From the NCBI GenBank assembly GCA_017885655.1, contig JAFNFQ010000005.1:12482-49929 (forward strand): DNA of 37,448 bases. Direction: 5' to 3'. The DNA is from Methanobacteriota archaeon. Its GTDB lineage: Archaea > Thermoplasmatota > Thermoplasmata > RBG-16-68-12 > JAFNFQ01. The translations under genes were made by a program, and so were the position numbers. Shown in pieces: positions 25,501 to 31,723 of the stretch (within the stretch, counting starts at the first letter, position 1; the number at the start of each line of letters is the position of its first letter). The notes beneath the pieces are model-generated. The model searched no databases. It was not told the origin of the DNA and worked only from the letters and a program-made list of their open reading frames with translations.

Positions 25501-26974
25501 ATACGCCAACTATACCTTCACGATCGACATGGAGTCGCCGCCTTTGGCCTTGGCCGGCCCTCCCGTGGAGTACTTGCGTCAGAATACAGTGATGCTCCAG
25601 GGTAGCTCTGATCCCTATGCGTACATCTTGATTGGCGGGACATGGCGTCAGCTTGACGCAACAGGCCAATTCTCCGTTCCTCTGACACTTGAAGAGGGGA
25701 ACAACGTCATCGACGTCACGGCGACACGCTGGTTCAAGGTGCAGCAGTCGGGCAGCATTCCCGCCAACACGATCACTCTGCAGAAGAGATACGTCTACGA
25801 CATTACGCCGCCATCGATCCTAGGCGTGACCACCGATCCTTCTATCCTGCCGATCAACACGCAGACCGTGCGGCTGTCCGGCCGGCTGGCCGACAATATA
25901 GCACCGGGCACTCCACTGGCGAATTACTCCATGCTGAAATTCACGGTCAATGGCACGCCGGTGAGCATCTTCCCGGACGGCAGCTTCTCCGTTGTCCTCC
26001 CGACACAGGAAGGACAAAACAGCTACGTGCTCTACGCGGAAGATCCTGCAGGCAACAATGTCACGAGCACGCCCCTGATCATCACCAGGGACACCGTGGC
26101 GCCGGTCATAGAGGTCTCGGGGGTTCCTGAGCGCGTGGAGGCGGACAGGGTCACGGTGACCGTGACTTCCGAGTCAGGCTTGAGGGTAACCGTGAACGGC
26201 TTCGACGCCCCGGAGGGTCCGACAGGCACCTACGCCAAGGTGATCGGCCTGAGCGGTGGCTCGAACACGATAGTCATCACCGCGCAGGACAGCGCCAAGA
26301 ACACAGTCGAGCGCAGGATCACCGTTGAGTACGCTGCGCCCGCGGGCCTGGGGAGCCAGCTGTTCGGGCCGGCCGGAGGGGCCGGGTCGATAGCGTTCAT
26401 TGCGATCCTCGTGATCATCGTCGTCATCGTCGTCTTCTTGGTCATTCGTTGGATGCGCGGACGGGGCGGCGCGGAGGAAGAAGGTGAGGTTGGCGCGGTC
26501 GAAGCGGAGGTTCCAGCCGAGGAACTGGTCGGGGCACTTGAAGAGGAAGAGCTGGGAGCCGAGGAGATCGTAAAGCCGTCAAAGCCTGCTGAGGGACCTC
26601 CTGAAGCGGTGATGACTCCGCCATCCGCACCGCAGAAGCCACCGGAAATCAAGCCACCGGAGGAAGCGGCAAAGCCGGCATCAACGCTCGTCGTGTTCCG
26701 CGTGACGAGGGCGAAGCTAGCGCTCGATCAGGGCAAGATATCCCAGAAGGTGTACGAGCAGAACCTCGCTTCGATGGGCCTCACCGTCACGGAGGCGGAC
26801 AAGATAATCAAGGAGGCGGAGAAAGCCGAACAGCTCCAGGCCAAAGCCTCGCCCGCCGAGAAGAAGGCTCCGGCGAAGGATGACAAGATCAAGGCGCTCC
26901 GCAAGGCTCTGGACGAAGGACGCATAACCCAGGAAGTGTACGAGGAGAACATCAAGAGAATCCAGCAGAGCTAG
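19541..26974 (+). CDS. Giant membrane-anchored subtilase-like protein, probably inactive, with nested WD40-like propeller
   Basis: 2477 aa from a TTG start; the only in-frame ATG nearby would remove the signal peptide (CVLLLLVMLSS). The S8-like fold is split. Asp120 (VSVLDYGLD) and His909 (LTHGTEIA) are present, but the Asn position reads PAGEEG (Glu1012) and the Ser position reads SGSEISAAVAAG (Glu1106). Protease activity is therefore unlikely. Between Asp and His are about 790 extra residues: a CBM9/DOMON-like sandwich interrupted by seven WD40-like blades (about 288-610, for example SPDGTMIATTSSDKHVKVW), then the rest of the sandwich. After the subtilase part come several Ig-like domains. 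One membrane helix lies at about 2283-2307, then an acidic Pro-rich cytoplasmic tail with two SHOCT-like motifs (ALDQGKISQKVYEQN and ALDEGRITQEVYEEN). It is transcribed divergently from the active subtilase. Possible roles are adhesion or display of binding domains. Confidence 0.9.
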   Translation: MTGRRQSLCVLLLLVMLSSAMYVSTPAQKPNQPDQAGTAPVLSSGGTGTDPDKQVDMGASASSIPTAIYPSSSVGWPTPSSEPTPDVNSPTIFDYHHIAEAQALGTPAYTGSDVRVSVLDYGLDMGQPDLNGSQFVQPSGPYAGWPVAFDPMSMGKWLRDEKYEGTWYANTTREGQPPFEVTHYILVDGRRDFGDSELLKEDPPGTGTSSLDGPKMAYDLTKLYVTHDEKFWYFGWPVTQFLNTNLTYGLMIDVNNETGGTTSVPEGKLVSTNTTHSGNPPTDLAVNDVTVSPDGTMIATTSSDKHVKVWRLDGIRLYDFAPDPLNPSSHTSNPYSLAWSPDSRFLASRDKSKLIVWDVVSGRQAWWTTIKDSTMDITPPDERFSSSIAFSPNGQWIAVGADARVSVFLAATGRYVGNVSAATGGIIRSVAFNPTNPTPPQIAIGADTYGLFSNTVRIYPLDATNLQNVRNPPVAVASWNSTIPAFGGHTDQIFSVAWSPDGLRIASTAKDNSVRLWNPPSTSPLMYSTLHGNWVYDVAWERSAPYRFATVSRSPTLPKAPLRLWGYNGNSLGYFDLNRSTYAVDWTNSGELVTASLDLSARITSTSGSLQRILVANKPDFAVMIDAGMNYSMKDLKWEKVVYNGTFFSWNDTTSSWSQGNEVTKPPINGTQAFFGVDELFVELGVPTSILGNPSGISVEMFSVARDKSHAQDSVPIDGTVFDVDGNGKTDGGTADPSRPAIDFTPVETPLSAFQYIPVTYYKVDTFAIHSVSGDYHFGYHPSQKLAQLFGSLGLLVVDPNQNGTYERVYLDMDRNTCESNHIFDSRDVWVDKSHPVATCNQAGTIDSTPDISAGMIYFVSDGVNNIPYSERFRELNGITNLKKPGNGELVAFAGEFRMDPDTNYPLTHGTEIASIIASRGRIDSARMKGIAPGVKLIPIVNALDDIISSWYFAVEGYDKSPATGDEAQIVLNPFEYPRTKDDGYDVYSRTADYLSTSYAQGRTVFFGPAGEEGFGYGSVASPAASPGIITVGRTVDGSMTAFPNGVEGTSIHYNNIAFRSSRGPTVSGFPKPDFVAIGNTAYDEPIIFRSDGAEALTDRGNSGSEISAAVAAGVAALLMDAAERIGRNLTASDIRNYLMSGAENLGYDILLQGAGFLNASRSMQLLLGSKDKASVFVSPPSWVPGLYKSSKPDSFTKLLFPGDGDQTTFTVENRDTKTVSLSLSGDLLTRWDGYSFTNKTVQANRNDVFLWVNKSGVFVEDLSTFPPGFTMVAPPLPQMIWDNSENLQVTAYGPYNNLIVPSGVDGFTNMYCYDMILMDWTMDPFGIGHPSMTYINELNTIDMLDHTANVLEARVHRPGTELHDALVIRLMRHFENDACGRTNLEWTFNVDFFQRAPWSILSLDKTSISLNAGGRTNVIASIQTPADMAMGSYEGAVYVYDSTNKHEITIPILVNVGARTPNFKFGGNLPATGLNDVSRIYGGRDLTLLGSNVRYPYTGDWRYFYVWLPDDGINVAGASIKMVIQLNWTVKPSDIDMVALTPATAADVASQFASTRFGPKSVREVVSSEAEARPNFKTLSNSSQDYISFQLSGGLNVIALHQMILNGDKPYEIFSGSGMWWRVPREVRKATQSLSGSVGGDAMLSDALFGGLRVDAVGPAISSKNSSELIKQDWQDWMRSLPFGTALAKGSYTLCLLLESVIILDIKLTGQSDVNDLDMGLFKDANADCKLEEAVTTLPSCSGVNCDGSGPQWALSAGPTAAEEIKWTNPDDGRYIIKILGYDVPGGAGHFDLDVQQTLATGSGYTIPEAPPPEQLLIGTKPVLPPFNIVSYSMTWDFSGNQKDGNYSGAVRFGTATAAGIVVVPAMIVLDRQAPVISSFAVTSQTLLVNTTNPTLTNDPRPTLVVSLADRQMGSLDRDTFKMVLDDVDVSALMSVSVTLETNPYVTPAGPYGRWRGDMKFSAINPLANGIHTLYVAAGDEARNFVYANYTFTIDMESPPLALAGPPVEYLRQNTVMLQGSSDPYAYILIGGTWRQLDATGQFSVPLTLEEGNNVIDVTATRWFKVQQSGSIPANTITLQKRYVYDITPPSILGVTTDPSILPINTQTVRLSGRLADNIAPGTPLANYSMLKFTVNGTPVSIFPDGSFSVVLPTQEGQNSYVLYAEDPAGNNVTSTPLIITRDTVAPVIEVSGVPERVEADRVTVTVTSESGLRVTVNGFDAPEGPTGTYAKVIGLSGGSNTIVITAQDSAKNTVERRITVEYAAPAGLGSQLFGPAGGAGSIAFIAILVIIVVIVVFLVIRWMRGRGGAEEEGEVGAVEAEVPAEELVGALEEEELGAEEIVKPSKPAEGPPEAVMTPPSAPQKPPEIKPPEEAAKPASTLVVFRVTRAKLALDQGKISQKVYEQNLASMGLTVTEADKIIKEAEKAEQLQAKASPAEKKAPAKDDKIKALRKALDEGRITQEVYEENIKRIQQS

Positions 26975-27012
26975 TGGACACTGAAACGGCAAGAGAGGCT
27001 CAGCCGCCGCCG

Positions 27013-27034
27013 GCGAGGGGCGCGAAATCCTCGC
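27013..27034. other. Short inverted repeat after the pseudo-subtilase gene
   Basis: GCGAGG (27013-27018) and CCTCGC (27029-27034) form a six-base stem with a ten-base loop, about 40 bases after the stop. There is no T-run, so terminator function is doubtful. Confidence 0.25.
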
Positions 27035-27084
27035 TATTTCAGGCGCGGCTCCTCGGCTCTTTGCAGACTCTCGGGTCGGCGGTA

Positions 27085-27092
27085 GATATTTA
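27085..27092 (+). promoter_or_regulatory. TATA box of the zinc-ribbon membrane protein
   Basis: ATATTTAT, about 35-40 bases before the ATG at 27125. It argues against the in-frame start at 27092, which lies inside the box. Confidence 0.5.
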
Positions 27093-27124
27093 TGCCCGGA
27101 TACAATCCTGGCCTCAGTGAATCT

Positions 27125-27685
27125 ATGAGTACGCCTCCACAACAGCCTATGAAAGTATGCATGTCGTGTGGCCGCCAGATAGGGGCGACATATAACAACT
27201 GTCCTTACTGCGGTGCCCCACAGCAGGCAGCAGCTCCGATGGCAGCGCCAATGGAGCAGTCGCGCGTGTGCATGGGATGCGGAAGAACGATACCAACAAC
27301 CTATTTCGCCTGCCCCTACTGCGGGAGACCGGCGGGTGCGATGGGAGTGCAAATGGGCCACAAGGAGACCGCGTACCCGATCGTCGCGGGCGTCTTCGAG
27401 ATACTCGCGGGGATAATCGGTCTGGCAGAAGGTGCATTCACGATAATGATGGGTGGGGCGGTGGTCGGACTCCCCTATGTTGACCTGGGCGGGATTCTAT
27501 TGGTTTGCGGCGCGATCTTCATCGTGTTCGGACTGATAGCCCTGCTTGGTGGCATTTTCGCCATACAACGGAAGAATTACGCGCTCGCCTTGGTTGGCGC
27601 CATATTCAGCCTGTTTGTCGGATACCTCATATTCGGCATCCTGGCGCTGATCTTCGTCATACTCGCGAAGGACGAATTCCACTAG
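27125..27685 (+). CDS. Membrane protein with two zinc ribbons
   Basis: 186 aa. Two CxxC...CPYCG ribbons lie at the N-terminus: CMSCGRQIGATYNNCPYCG (about 12-30) and CMGCGRTIPTTYFACPYCG (about 49-67). They are near-copies of each other. Four hydrophobic segments follow from about residue 85 (VAGVFEILAGIIGLAEGAF, then GGILLVCGAIFIVFGLIALLGG and a C-terminal pair). This layout is common in archaeal membrane proteins of unknown function; the ribbons are probably cytoplasmic. The start at 27125 is set by the TATA box at 27085-27092. A stem-loop terminator candidate follows the gene. Confidence 0.82.
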   Translation: MSTPPQQPMKVCMSCGRQIGATYNNCPYCGAPQQAAAPMAAPMEQSRVCMGCGRTIPTTYFACPYCGRPAGAMGVQMGHKETAYPIVAGVFEILAGIIGLAEGAFTIMMGGAVVGLPYVDLGGILLVCGAIFIVFGLIALLGGIFAIQRKNYALALVGAIFSLFVGYLIFGILALIFVILAKDEFH

Positions 27686-27691
27686 CGAGTA

Positions 27692-27712
27692 GCAAGCTGA
27701 GCAGGAGCTTGC
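27692..27712 (+). other. Stem-loop downstream of the zinc-ribbon gene
   Basis: GCAAGCT (27692-27698) and AGCTTGC (27706-27712) form a perfect seven-base stem with a seven-base loop, immediately after the stop codon. It precedes the stronger stem-loop at 27719. Confidence 0.45.
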
Positions 27713-27718
27713 GCAAGA

Positions 27719-27765
27719 GGTGCCCGTCAAAGGGCGGGCACCCTCCATTCATTTTCCATTTCATG
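27719..27765 (+). terminator. Probable terminator: GC-rich stem-loop with T-rich tail
   Basis: GGTGCCCG (27719-27726) pairs with CGGGCACC (27735-27742) across an eight-base loop. T-rich sequence (CATTCATTTTCCATTTC) follows. It lies between two genes on the same strand, so it most likely ends the zinc-ribbon transcript. Confidence 0.6.
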
Positions 27766-27859
27766 GTTATCACCACGATTCCTCATTGAGAACCCAGCCG
27801 CGTCCTGCATTTGGCAAAGGGCTTTAGCGAGAATGGAGATACGTCGGCGGGTTGTTAGG

Positions 27860-29128
27860 ATGAAGACATCAGAGATATCCGGCTTCTACAAGCTGAGCCC
27901 CGCAGAGCGCCTTGCCCTGGTGAAGGAGTACGCCGACTTGTCCGAAGACGAAGTCAAGACTTTGTCCGCCGAAGGCTCCCTCAAGCTCGCTGACGCCAAC
28001 AGGATGATAGAGAACGTAGTGGGGACGATGCCGATGCCGCTGGGTATGGCGGTGAATTTCAGGATAAACGATCGCGACTACCTCGTGCCCATGGCGCTGG
28101 AGGAGCCAAGCGTCGTCGCGGCGGCATCCAACGCCGCGAAGATGGCCAGGGCTAAGGGAGGTTTCACCGCGACGACCACGGGCCCAGTCATGATAGGGCA
28201 GATACAGGTCACTCACGTGCCGGACCCGGACGGAGCCGCTCAGACGATCATGCGGAATAAGGAAAACATACTTGAGATGTGCAACGCCAAAGATCCCGTG
28301 CTCGTCAAGTTTGGCGGCGGCGCGAAGGATGTCGAGTGCAGAATCGTCCAGAGCATGAGAGGGCCGATGCTCATCGTGCACCTGCTCGTCGACTGCAGGG
28401 ACGCGATGGGTGCGAACGCGGTAAACACGATGGCGGAGGGCGTGGCCCCGTATCTGGAGGAACTGAGCGGCGGGAAGGTCTACCTCAGGATAATCTCGAA
28501 TCTCGCCGTCAAGAGACTCGCCCGATCGACCGCAGTCTTCGACAAGGAATCCATCGGCGGACCTGATGTGGTCGAGGGAATCCTGGAGGCATACGCATTC
28601 GCGGAAGCTGACCCTTACAGGTGCGCGACTCACAACAAGGGCGTGATGAACGGGATTGACGCAGTGGTGCTGGCCACGGGCAACGACTTCAGGGCGGTCG
28701 AAGCTGGCGCGCACGCCTACGCGGCGATGGGCGGGAGATATCACTCGCTGACCACCTGGGAGAAGAATGCCGACGGCGACCTCGTCGGCTCAATCGAGCT
28801 TCCCTTGGCAGTTGGCCTCATCGGCGGAGCGACCGCGTCTCACCCCGTCGCGAAGGCAAATGTGCGGATCCTTGGCGTGAAGACTGCGCAGGAACTTGCG
28901 GAGGTCATGGCGTCTGTCGGTCTAGCACAGAACTTCGCCGCACTAAGGGCGCTCACCACGGAAGGAATCCAGCGGGGACATATGTCGCTCCACGCGAGGA
29001 ACATCGCGATTGCGGCAGGGGCCATCGACGACGAGATTGACCAGGTCGCCGCGCTCATGGCCTCCGAGAAGAAGGTGCGGATGGACAGAGCGAAGGAGAT
29101 TCTGGAGCAATTGCGCAAGCGGAAGTGA
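27860..29128 (+). CDS. hmgA: Hydroxymethylglutaryl-CoA reductase, class II
   Basis: 422 aa. It reduces HMG-CoA to mevalonate, the committed step toward archaeal isoprenoid lipids. Class II marks are GFYKLSPAERL at the N-terminus, ENVVGTMPMPLGMAVNF, and EEPSVVAAASNAAKMAR with the catalytic Glu. THNKGVMNGID holds the catalytic Lys and the substrate Asn, and ATGNDFRAVEAGAHAYA holds the catalytic Asp. GHMSLHARNIA near the end holds the catalytic His. Class II enzymes are found in bacteria and in some archaea such as Archaeoglobus and Thermoplasmatales; most other archaea use class I. I start at the ATG at 27860, which matches family N-termini; an in-frame ATG at 27833 would add nine basic residues. 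No membrane segment. Confidence 0.95.
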   Translation: MKTSEISGFYKLSPAERLALVKEYADLSEDEVKTLSAEGSLKLADANRMIENVVGTMPMPLGMAVNFRINDRDYLVPMALEEPSVVAAASNAAKMARAKGGFTATTTGPVMIGQIQVTHVPDPDGAAQTIMRNKENILEMCNAKDPVLVKFGGGAKDVECRIVQSMRGPMLIVHLLVDCRDAMGANAVNTMAEGVAPYLEELSGGKVYLRIISNLAVKRLARSTAVFDKESIGGPDVVEGILEAYAFAEADPYRCATHNKGVMNGIDAVVLATGNDFRAVEAGAHAYAAMGGRYHSLTTWEKNADGDLVGSIELPLAVGLIGGATASHPVAKANVRILGVKTAQELAEVMASVGLAQNFAALRALTTEGIQRGHMSLHARNIAIAAGAIDDEIDQVAALMASEKKVRMDRAKEILEQLRKRK

Positions 29129-29152
29129 AGCCGAAAGGCCGTTCTCCGGCAG

Positions 29153-29162
29153 ACATATAATA
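29153..29162 (+). promoter_or_regulatory. TATA-like box in A+T-rich stretch after hmgA
   Basis: CATATAATAG lies at the left edge of the accessory island. A transcript starting about 26 bases later would begin inside the inverted repeat at 29173-29200. Confidence 0.35.
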
Positions 29163-29172
29163 GTTAATGTGG

Positions 29173-29200
29173 TAACGATACTAGAGATTAAATATCGTTA
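29173..29200. promoter_or_regulatory. Inverted repeat, possible operator or recombinase site
   Basis: TAACGATA (29173-29180) and TATCGTTA (29193-29200) are perfect inverted copies separated by 12 A+T-rich bases. It covers the position where transcription from the box at 29153-29162 would begin. Either an operator or an attachment-like site for the nearby recombinase would fit. Confidence 0.4.
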
Positions 29201-29202
29201 TT

Positions 29203-29381
29203 ATGGTTGACACCGGGTTCAGGCCAATTCTAATGCGGAAATCTCCAAATCCCAGGATACGCATTCGCGAACGAGATGTCTGGAATGCGTGGCGGCTACG
29301 ACGATGGACAGCGGTTCCAATACTCCGTCTCTCCCCTTCGCGATGATAACCTGTCCGTACTGTGGACATCCGCTTAAGTGA
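29203..29381 (+). pseudogene. Possible broken small zinc-ribbon ORF
   Basis: One frame, open from about 29213 with no good start, ends RCLECVAATT, then LPFAMITCPYCGHPLK and a TGA (29379-29381), the pattern of a CxxC...CPYCG zinc ribbon. The ATG at 29203 opens a different frame that gives only basic, low-quality sequence and stops before 29350. This looks like a ribbon protein with a lost 5' part or a frameshift. It could also be chance, since the ribbon is only about 25 residues. Confidence 0.3.
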
Positions 29382-29631
29382 GAAACCGGCCAAACTGCTC
29401 GATTGTGCCGGCGACTATAATAGAATCAATAATTACGCAATCAGGTAATGGATAATGTCATGCGTTTCCACCACATTTTTCACGAATCAGCCAGCAAGAG
29501 CCGTGCGCAGATCGCCTCGCACGTGATGTCGTGACCCCGGCGGAGTTGGTGAGAAGGAACAGTCGTGCAGTCTGCGTTGCCGACAGTCTTTTGTAGTCCA
29601 AGCTAGATACGCGCTCGCGGGATGGGAACCG
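29382..29631. other. Leader region of the recombinase locus
   Basis: The stretch contains a TATA-like CTATAATAG near 29415. Two tiny overlapping open frames follow at about 29457-29540, without support. It would give the recombinase a leader of nearly 200 bases. The left attachment site might lie here, but no matching direct repeat was found at the right side. Confidence 0.35.
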
Positions 29632-30498
29632 TTGACAGCGGTCGCGCTCTACACCAGGGTTTCTACTGAGGACCAGGCCAAGGAGGGCTTCTCCCTCGAT
29701 GCTCAGCAAGACAGGCTGCTGGCCTACTGCAAAGCCCGAGGCTGGGACGTTGCTGACAAGTACATCGATGACGGCCATTCGGGCAGGAGCGTGAAGCGGC
29801 CGGCGTACCAGAGAATGATGGCGGAGAAGGACAGGTGGGACGCCCTCCTCGTGATCAAGATGGACCGCATACACAGGAACGCGCGCAACTTCATGGAGAT
29901 GATGGACAACCTCCAGAAGTGGGGCAAGGATTTCGTCTCTGCCACCGAGTCGCTCGACACCAGCACCGCAATGGGCCGTTTCGTGATGGACATCATCCAG
30001 AGGATTGCGCAGCTGGAGAGCGAACAGATTGGAGAGCGCGTCTACATGGGGATGAGCCAGAAGGCGAAGAAAGGAGAGGGGATACTCGGTTCACCGATCC
30101 CATACGGCTATCGTCTCGTCGATGGCAAGTTCTCTGTTGTCGAACCGGAGGCGGACGTCGTACGCGAGATCTTCCGAAGGTACTGCGGCGGGGATTCCCT
30201 GGAGGACCTGCGGCGACACCTCAGGAGAAAAGGCATTCTCACTAGGATCGGGAAAGAATGGTCCAAGATGAGTCTGGCTCACATTCTGCATAATCCAATC
30301 TATGTCGGGACCCTTCGGTGGGACGGCATCACCAGGGAGGGCGATCACTCCGCCATCGTAGACCAGGAGACATTCGACGAGGTTCAGAGAACCAGCTCGA
30401 GTAAACTGAGAAATCGTCCGCACGCGAGGGGACAAGGCGCGAACGGACTCGGTCACGTAACGACAACCCGCCAAGCCGCGACACCACAGGAAGGATGA
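29632..30498 (+). CDS. Serine recombinase (resolvase + Recombinase domains), short form
   Basis: 288 aa from a TTG start. The resolvase domain (about 1-145) has LYTRVSTEDQ with the catalytic Ser11 and Arg9, SLDAQQDRL, DDGHSGRSVKRPAYQRMM, and VIKMDRIHRN with the active-site Arg pair. SATESLDTSTAMGRFVMDI and a long alpha-E helix follow. The Recombinase domain (about 153-250) reads SPIPYGYRLVDGKF, then KMSLAHILHNPIYVGTLRW. It should cut and rejoin DNA through a 5'-phosphoserine. Large serine recombinases usually have 450-600 aa with a zinc ribbon and coiled coil at the C-terminus. Both are missing here, and the tail after about 255 is unstructured. Its stop lies four bases before the next gene. 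Confidence 0.9.
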   Translation: MTAVALYTRVSTEDQAKEGFSLDAQQDRLLAYCKARGWDVADKYIDDGHSGRSVKRPAYQRMMAEKDRWDALLVIKMDRIHRNARNFMEMMDNLQKWGKDFVSATESLDTSTAMGRFVMDIIQRIAQLESEQIGERVYMGMSQKAKKGEGILGSPIPYGYRLVDGKFSVVEPEADVVREIFRRYCGGDSLEDLRRHLRRKGILTRIGKEWSKMSLAHILHNPIYVGTLRWDGITREGDHSAIVDQETFDEVQRTSSSKLRNRPHARGQGANGLGHVTTTRQAATPQEG

Positions 30499-30502
30499 AC
30501 AC

Positions 30503-31285
30503 ATGGCTGACGCCGCACGCGAATCGGTGAGAAACTCGCTCCCGAGATGCGAAAGATGCTGGTCGACCGACGATGTTCAGCTCTTCAGATTCATGGCGAC
30601 GGGCGAGATGACTAGGAACGACGACGAAACCGGCATCCCCCTCTGCAATGAATGTAGAAAGAAGGCGCCTCGGGATCCATTGGTCTTCAAAGAGATATTC
30701 TTGCGTTTCGGCTCACCGAAAGAACTGCTGTCCGCGTACTCTGCGCATTCAGAGGAGGAAGCCATTGGGAAGCTCTGCGCCGAGAGGCGCTTGGACTATG
30801 CGAACATGATGACGCGGTTGAGTGGCTCCGCCGCAGCTGCGCGGATCGGGGCCGAGCTTGCGGGGGAGAAGACCGGCGGCAAGATGGCCCACCTCATGGG
30901 GCCGTTCGGATACCACTACGACGATTCCGGCTTGGCGGTGAACGAGACGGAGGCGAAGGTCGTCCTCGAGATCTTCAACTTGTACATGAACGGGCTCGGC
31001 ATCGCAAAGATCTGTCGAGAGCTGAATAGGCGGGGTCACCGGACGAGGACGGGCAAGGCGTGGGCGAGTCAGACGGTCGCGAACATTCTGAGCAACCCAA
31101 TCTATTGCGGGTTCATGCGAGTCAATGGCGACCTCAAGGCCGGGAAGCACAGGCACCTGGTTCAGGTCGGCGTCTTCAACCGAGTACAGGAGGAAATGCA
31201 GCGCCGCATAAGGAGGCCGGACCAAAAGAGCGATAACTGCCTGACTTTGCCGCAAAAAGAGGCGCAACTAGGGGAATCTCAGTAA
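30503..31285 (+). CDS. Recombinase-domain protein with Cys4 module and no catalytic domain
   Basis: 260 aa. The N-terminus has CERC (16-19) and CNEC (48-51), a likely zinc site about 30 residues apart. Next come a mixed helical region and an alpha-E-like helix (RIGAELAGEKTGGKMAHLM). A Recombinase domain (about 132-235) follows: GPFGYHYDDSGLAVNETEAK, then SQTVANILSNPIYCGFMRV. There is no resolvase catalytic domain and no YTRVS motif, so it cannot cleave DNA itself. The SD AGGAAGGA (about 30488-30495) overlaps the end of the upstream recombinase, with four bases between the genes, so they are coupled. A DNA-binding partner or directionality factor for the upstream enzyme is the likely role (inference). 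Confidence 0.82.
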   Translation: MADAARESVRNSLPRCERCWSTDDVQLFRFMATGEMTRNDDETGIPLCNECRKKAPRDPLVFKEIFLRFGSPKELLSAYSAHSEEEAIGKLCAERRLDYANMMTRLSGSAAAARIGAELAGEKTGGKMAHLMGPFGYHYDDSGLAVNETEAKVVLEIFNLYMNGLGIAKICRELNRRGHRTRTGKAWASQTVANILSNPIYCGFMRVNGDLKAGKHRHLVQVGVFNRVQEEMQRRIRRPDQKSDNCLTLPQKEAQLGESQ

Positions 31286-31307
31286 AACACGGTAGACCGT
31301 GATTTAC
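31282..31307 (+). other. Hairpin spanning the end of the recombinase-domain gene
   Basis: GTAAAACACGG (31282-31292) and CCGTGATTTAC (31297-31307) pair over 11 bases with one mismatch and a four-base loop. The stop codon lies inside the left arm. No T-run follows, so it could be a processing site, a weak terminator or a recombination site. Confidence 0.5.
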
Positions 31308-31336
31308 GGACAAGGGGGAAAATGGGCTTGACAAAA

Positions 31337-31358
31337 CATAGTGGCCATAGCACTATGG
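31337..31358. promoter_or_regulatory. Nested palindromes, candidate operator
   Basis: CATAGTG (31337-31343) and CACTATG (31351-31357) are inverted copies. Nested within is CCATAG-CA-CTATGG (31345-31358), a six-base perfect palindrome. CTATGG recurs near 31443, and related TTATGG near 31425, on either side of the small gene's promoter. This fits operator half-sites for a ribbon-helix-helix type regulator. Confidence 0.4.
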
Positions 31359-31406
31359 AAGGCGATACTCCTATTGGTGCTACAGAAAGGATTAATGCTA
31401 AGCATA

Positions 31407-31414
31407 CTATATAG
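31407..31414 (+). promoter_or_regulatory. TATA-like box of the 48-aa protein gene
   Basis: ACTATATA lies about 45-50 bases before the ATG at 31459, with GGGAGATGG just in front of the gene as a possible SD. CTATGG half-sites lie on both sides of it. Confidence 0.45.
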
Positions 31415-31458
31415 CACAATAGAATTATGGTAAAGCATAAAACTATGGGAGATGGACA

Positions 31459-31605
31459 ATGCCCGCTCGGAAAGTTTCGGTGACGACGATACAAGTATCC
31501 GCCGCGACGAGGGACCGACTGTACAAGCTCAAGTTCCGGAAGACCTATGATGACTTCCTGCAGCAGTTGTGCGATCTCTACGAGCAAGCGCAGGGCGAAA
31601 AGTGA
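31459..31605 (+). CDS. Small ribbon-helix-helix-like protein
   Basis: 48 aa. The sequence begins with a basic stretch and a short strand, VSVTTIQVSAATRDRLYKLK, followed by FRKTYDDFLQQLCDLYEQA. One beta strand, a helix, a turn and a second helix is the pattern of ribbon-helix-helix DNA-binding proteins such as antitoxins and plasmid copy-control proteins. No toxin gene is visible beside it. It is the last gene of the accessory island, and CTATGG palindromes upstream are candidate binding sites for autoregulation (inference). It could also be a VapB-like antitoxin left without its toxin. Confidence 0.6.
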   Translation: MPARKVSVTTIQVSAATRDRLYKLKFRKTYDDFLQQLCDLYEQAQGEK

Positions 31606-31723
31606 GATTCGCGGTCTTTGATTATAATATTCCATCATTATAGCAACAAGCTAAACTAATGGCGTATGGGCGTAAACAAGGCGTTTAGAACCCTTTTTGA
31701 CCGCACATGCGTTGGTGGTTGCG

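Noticed and set aside
27869-28744. Minus-strand open frame of 291 codons
   Set aside because: It is antisense to the HMG-CoA reductase and has no recognisable motif.
29457-29541. Tiny open frames before the recombinase
   Set aside because: They are about 24 codons long, overlap in two frames and have no supporting signal.
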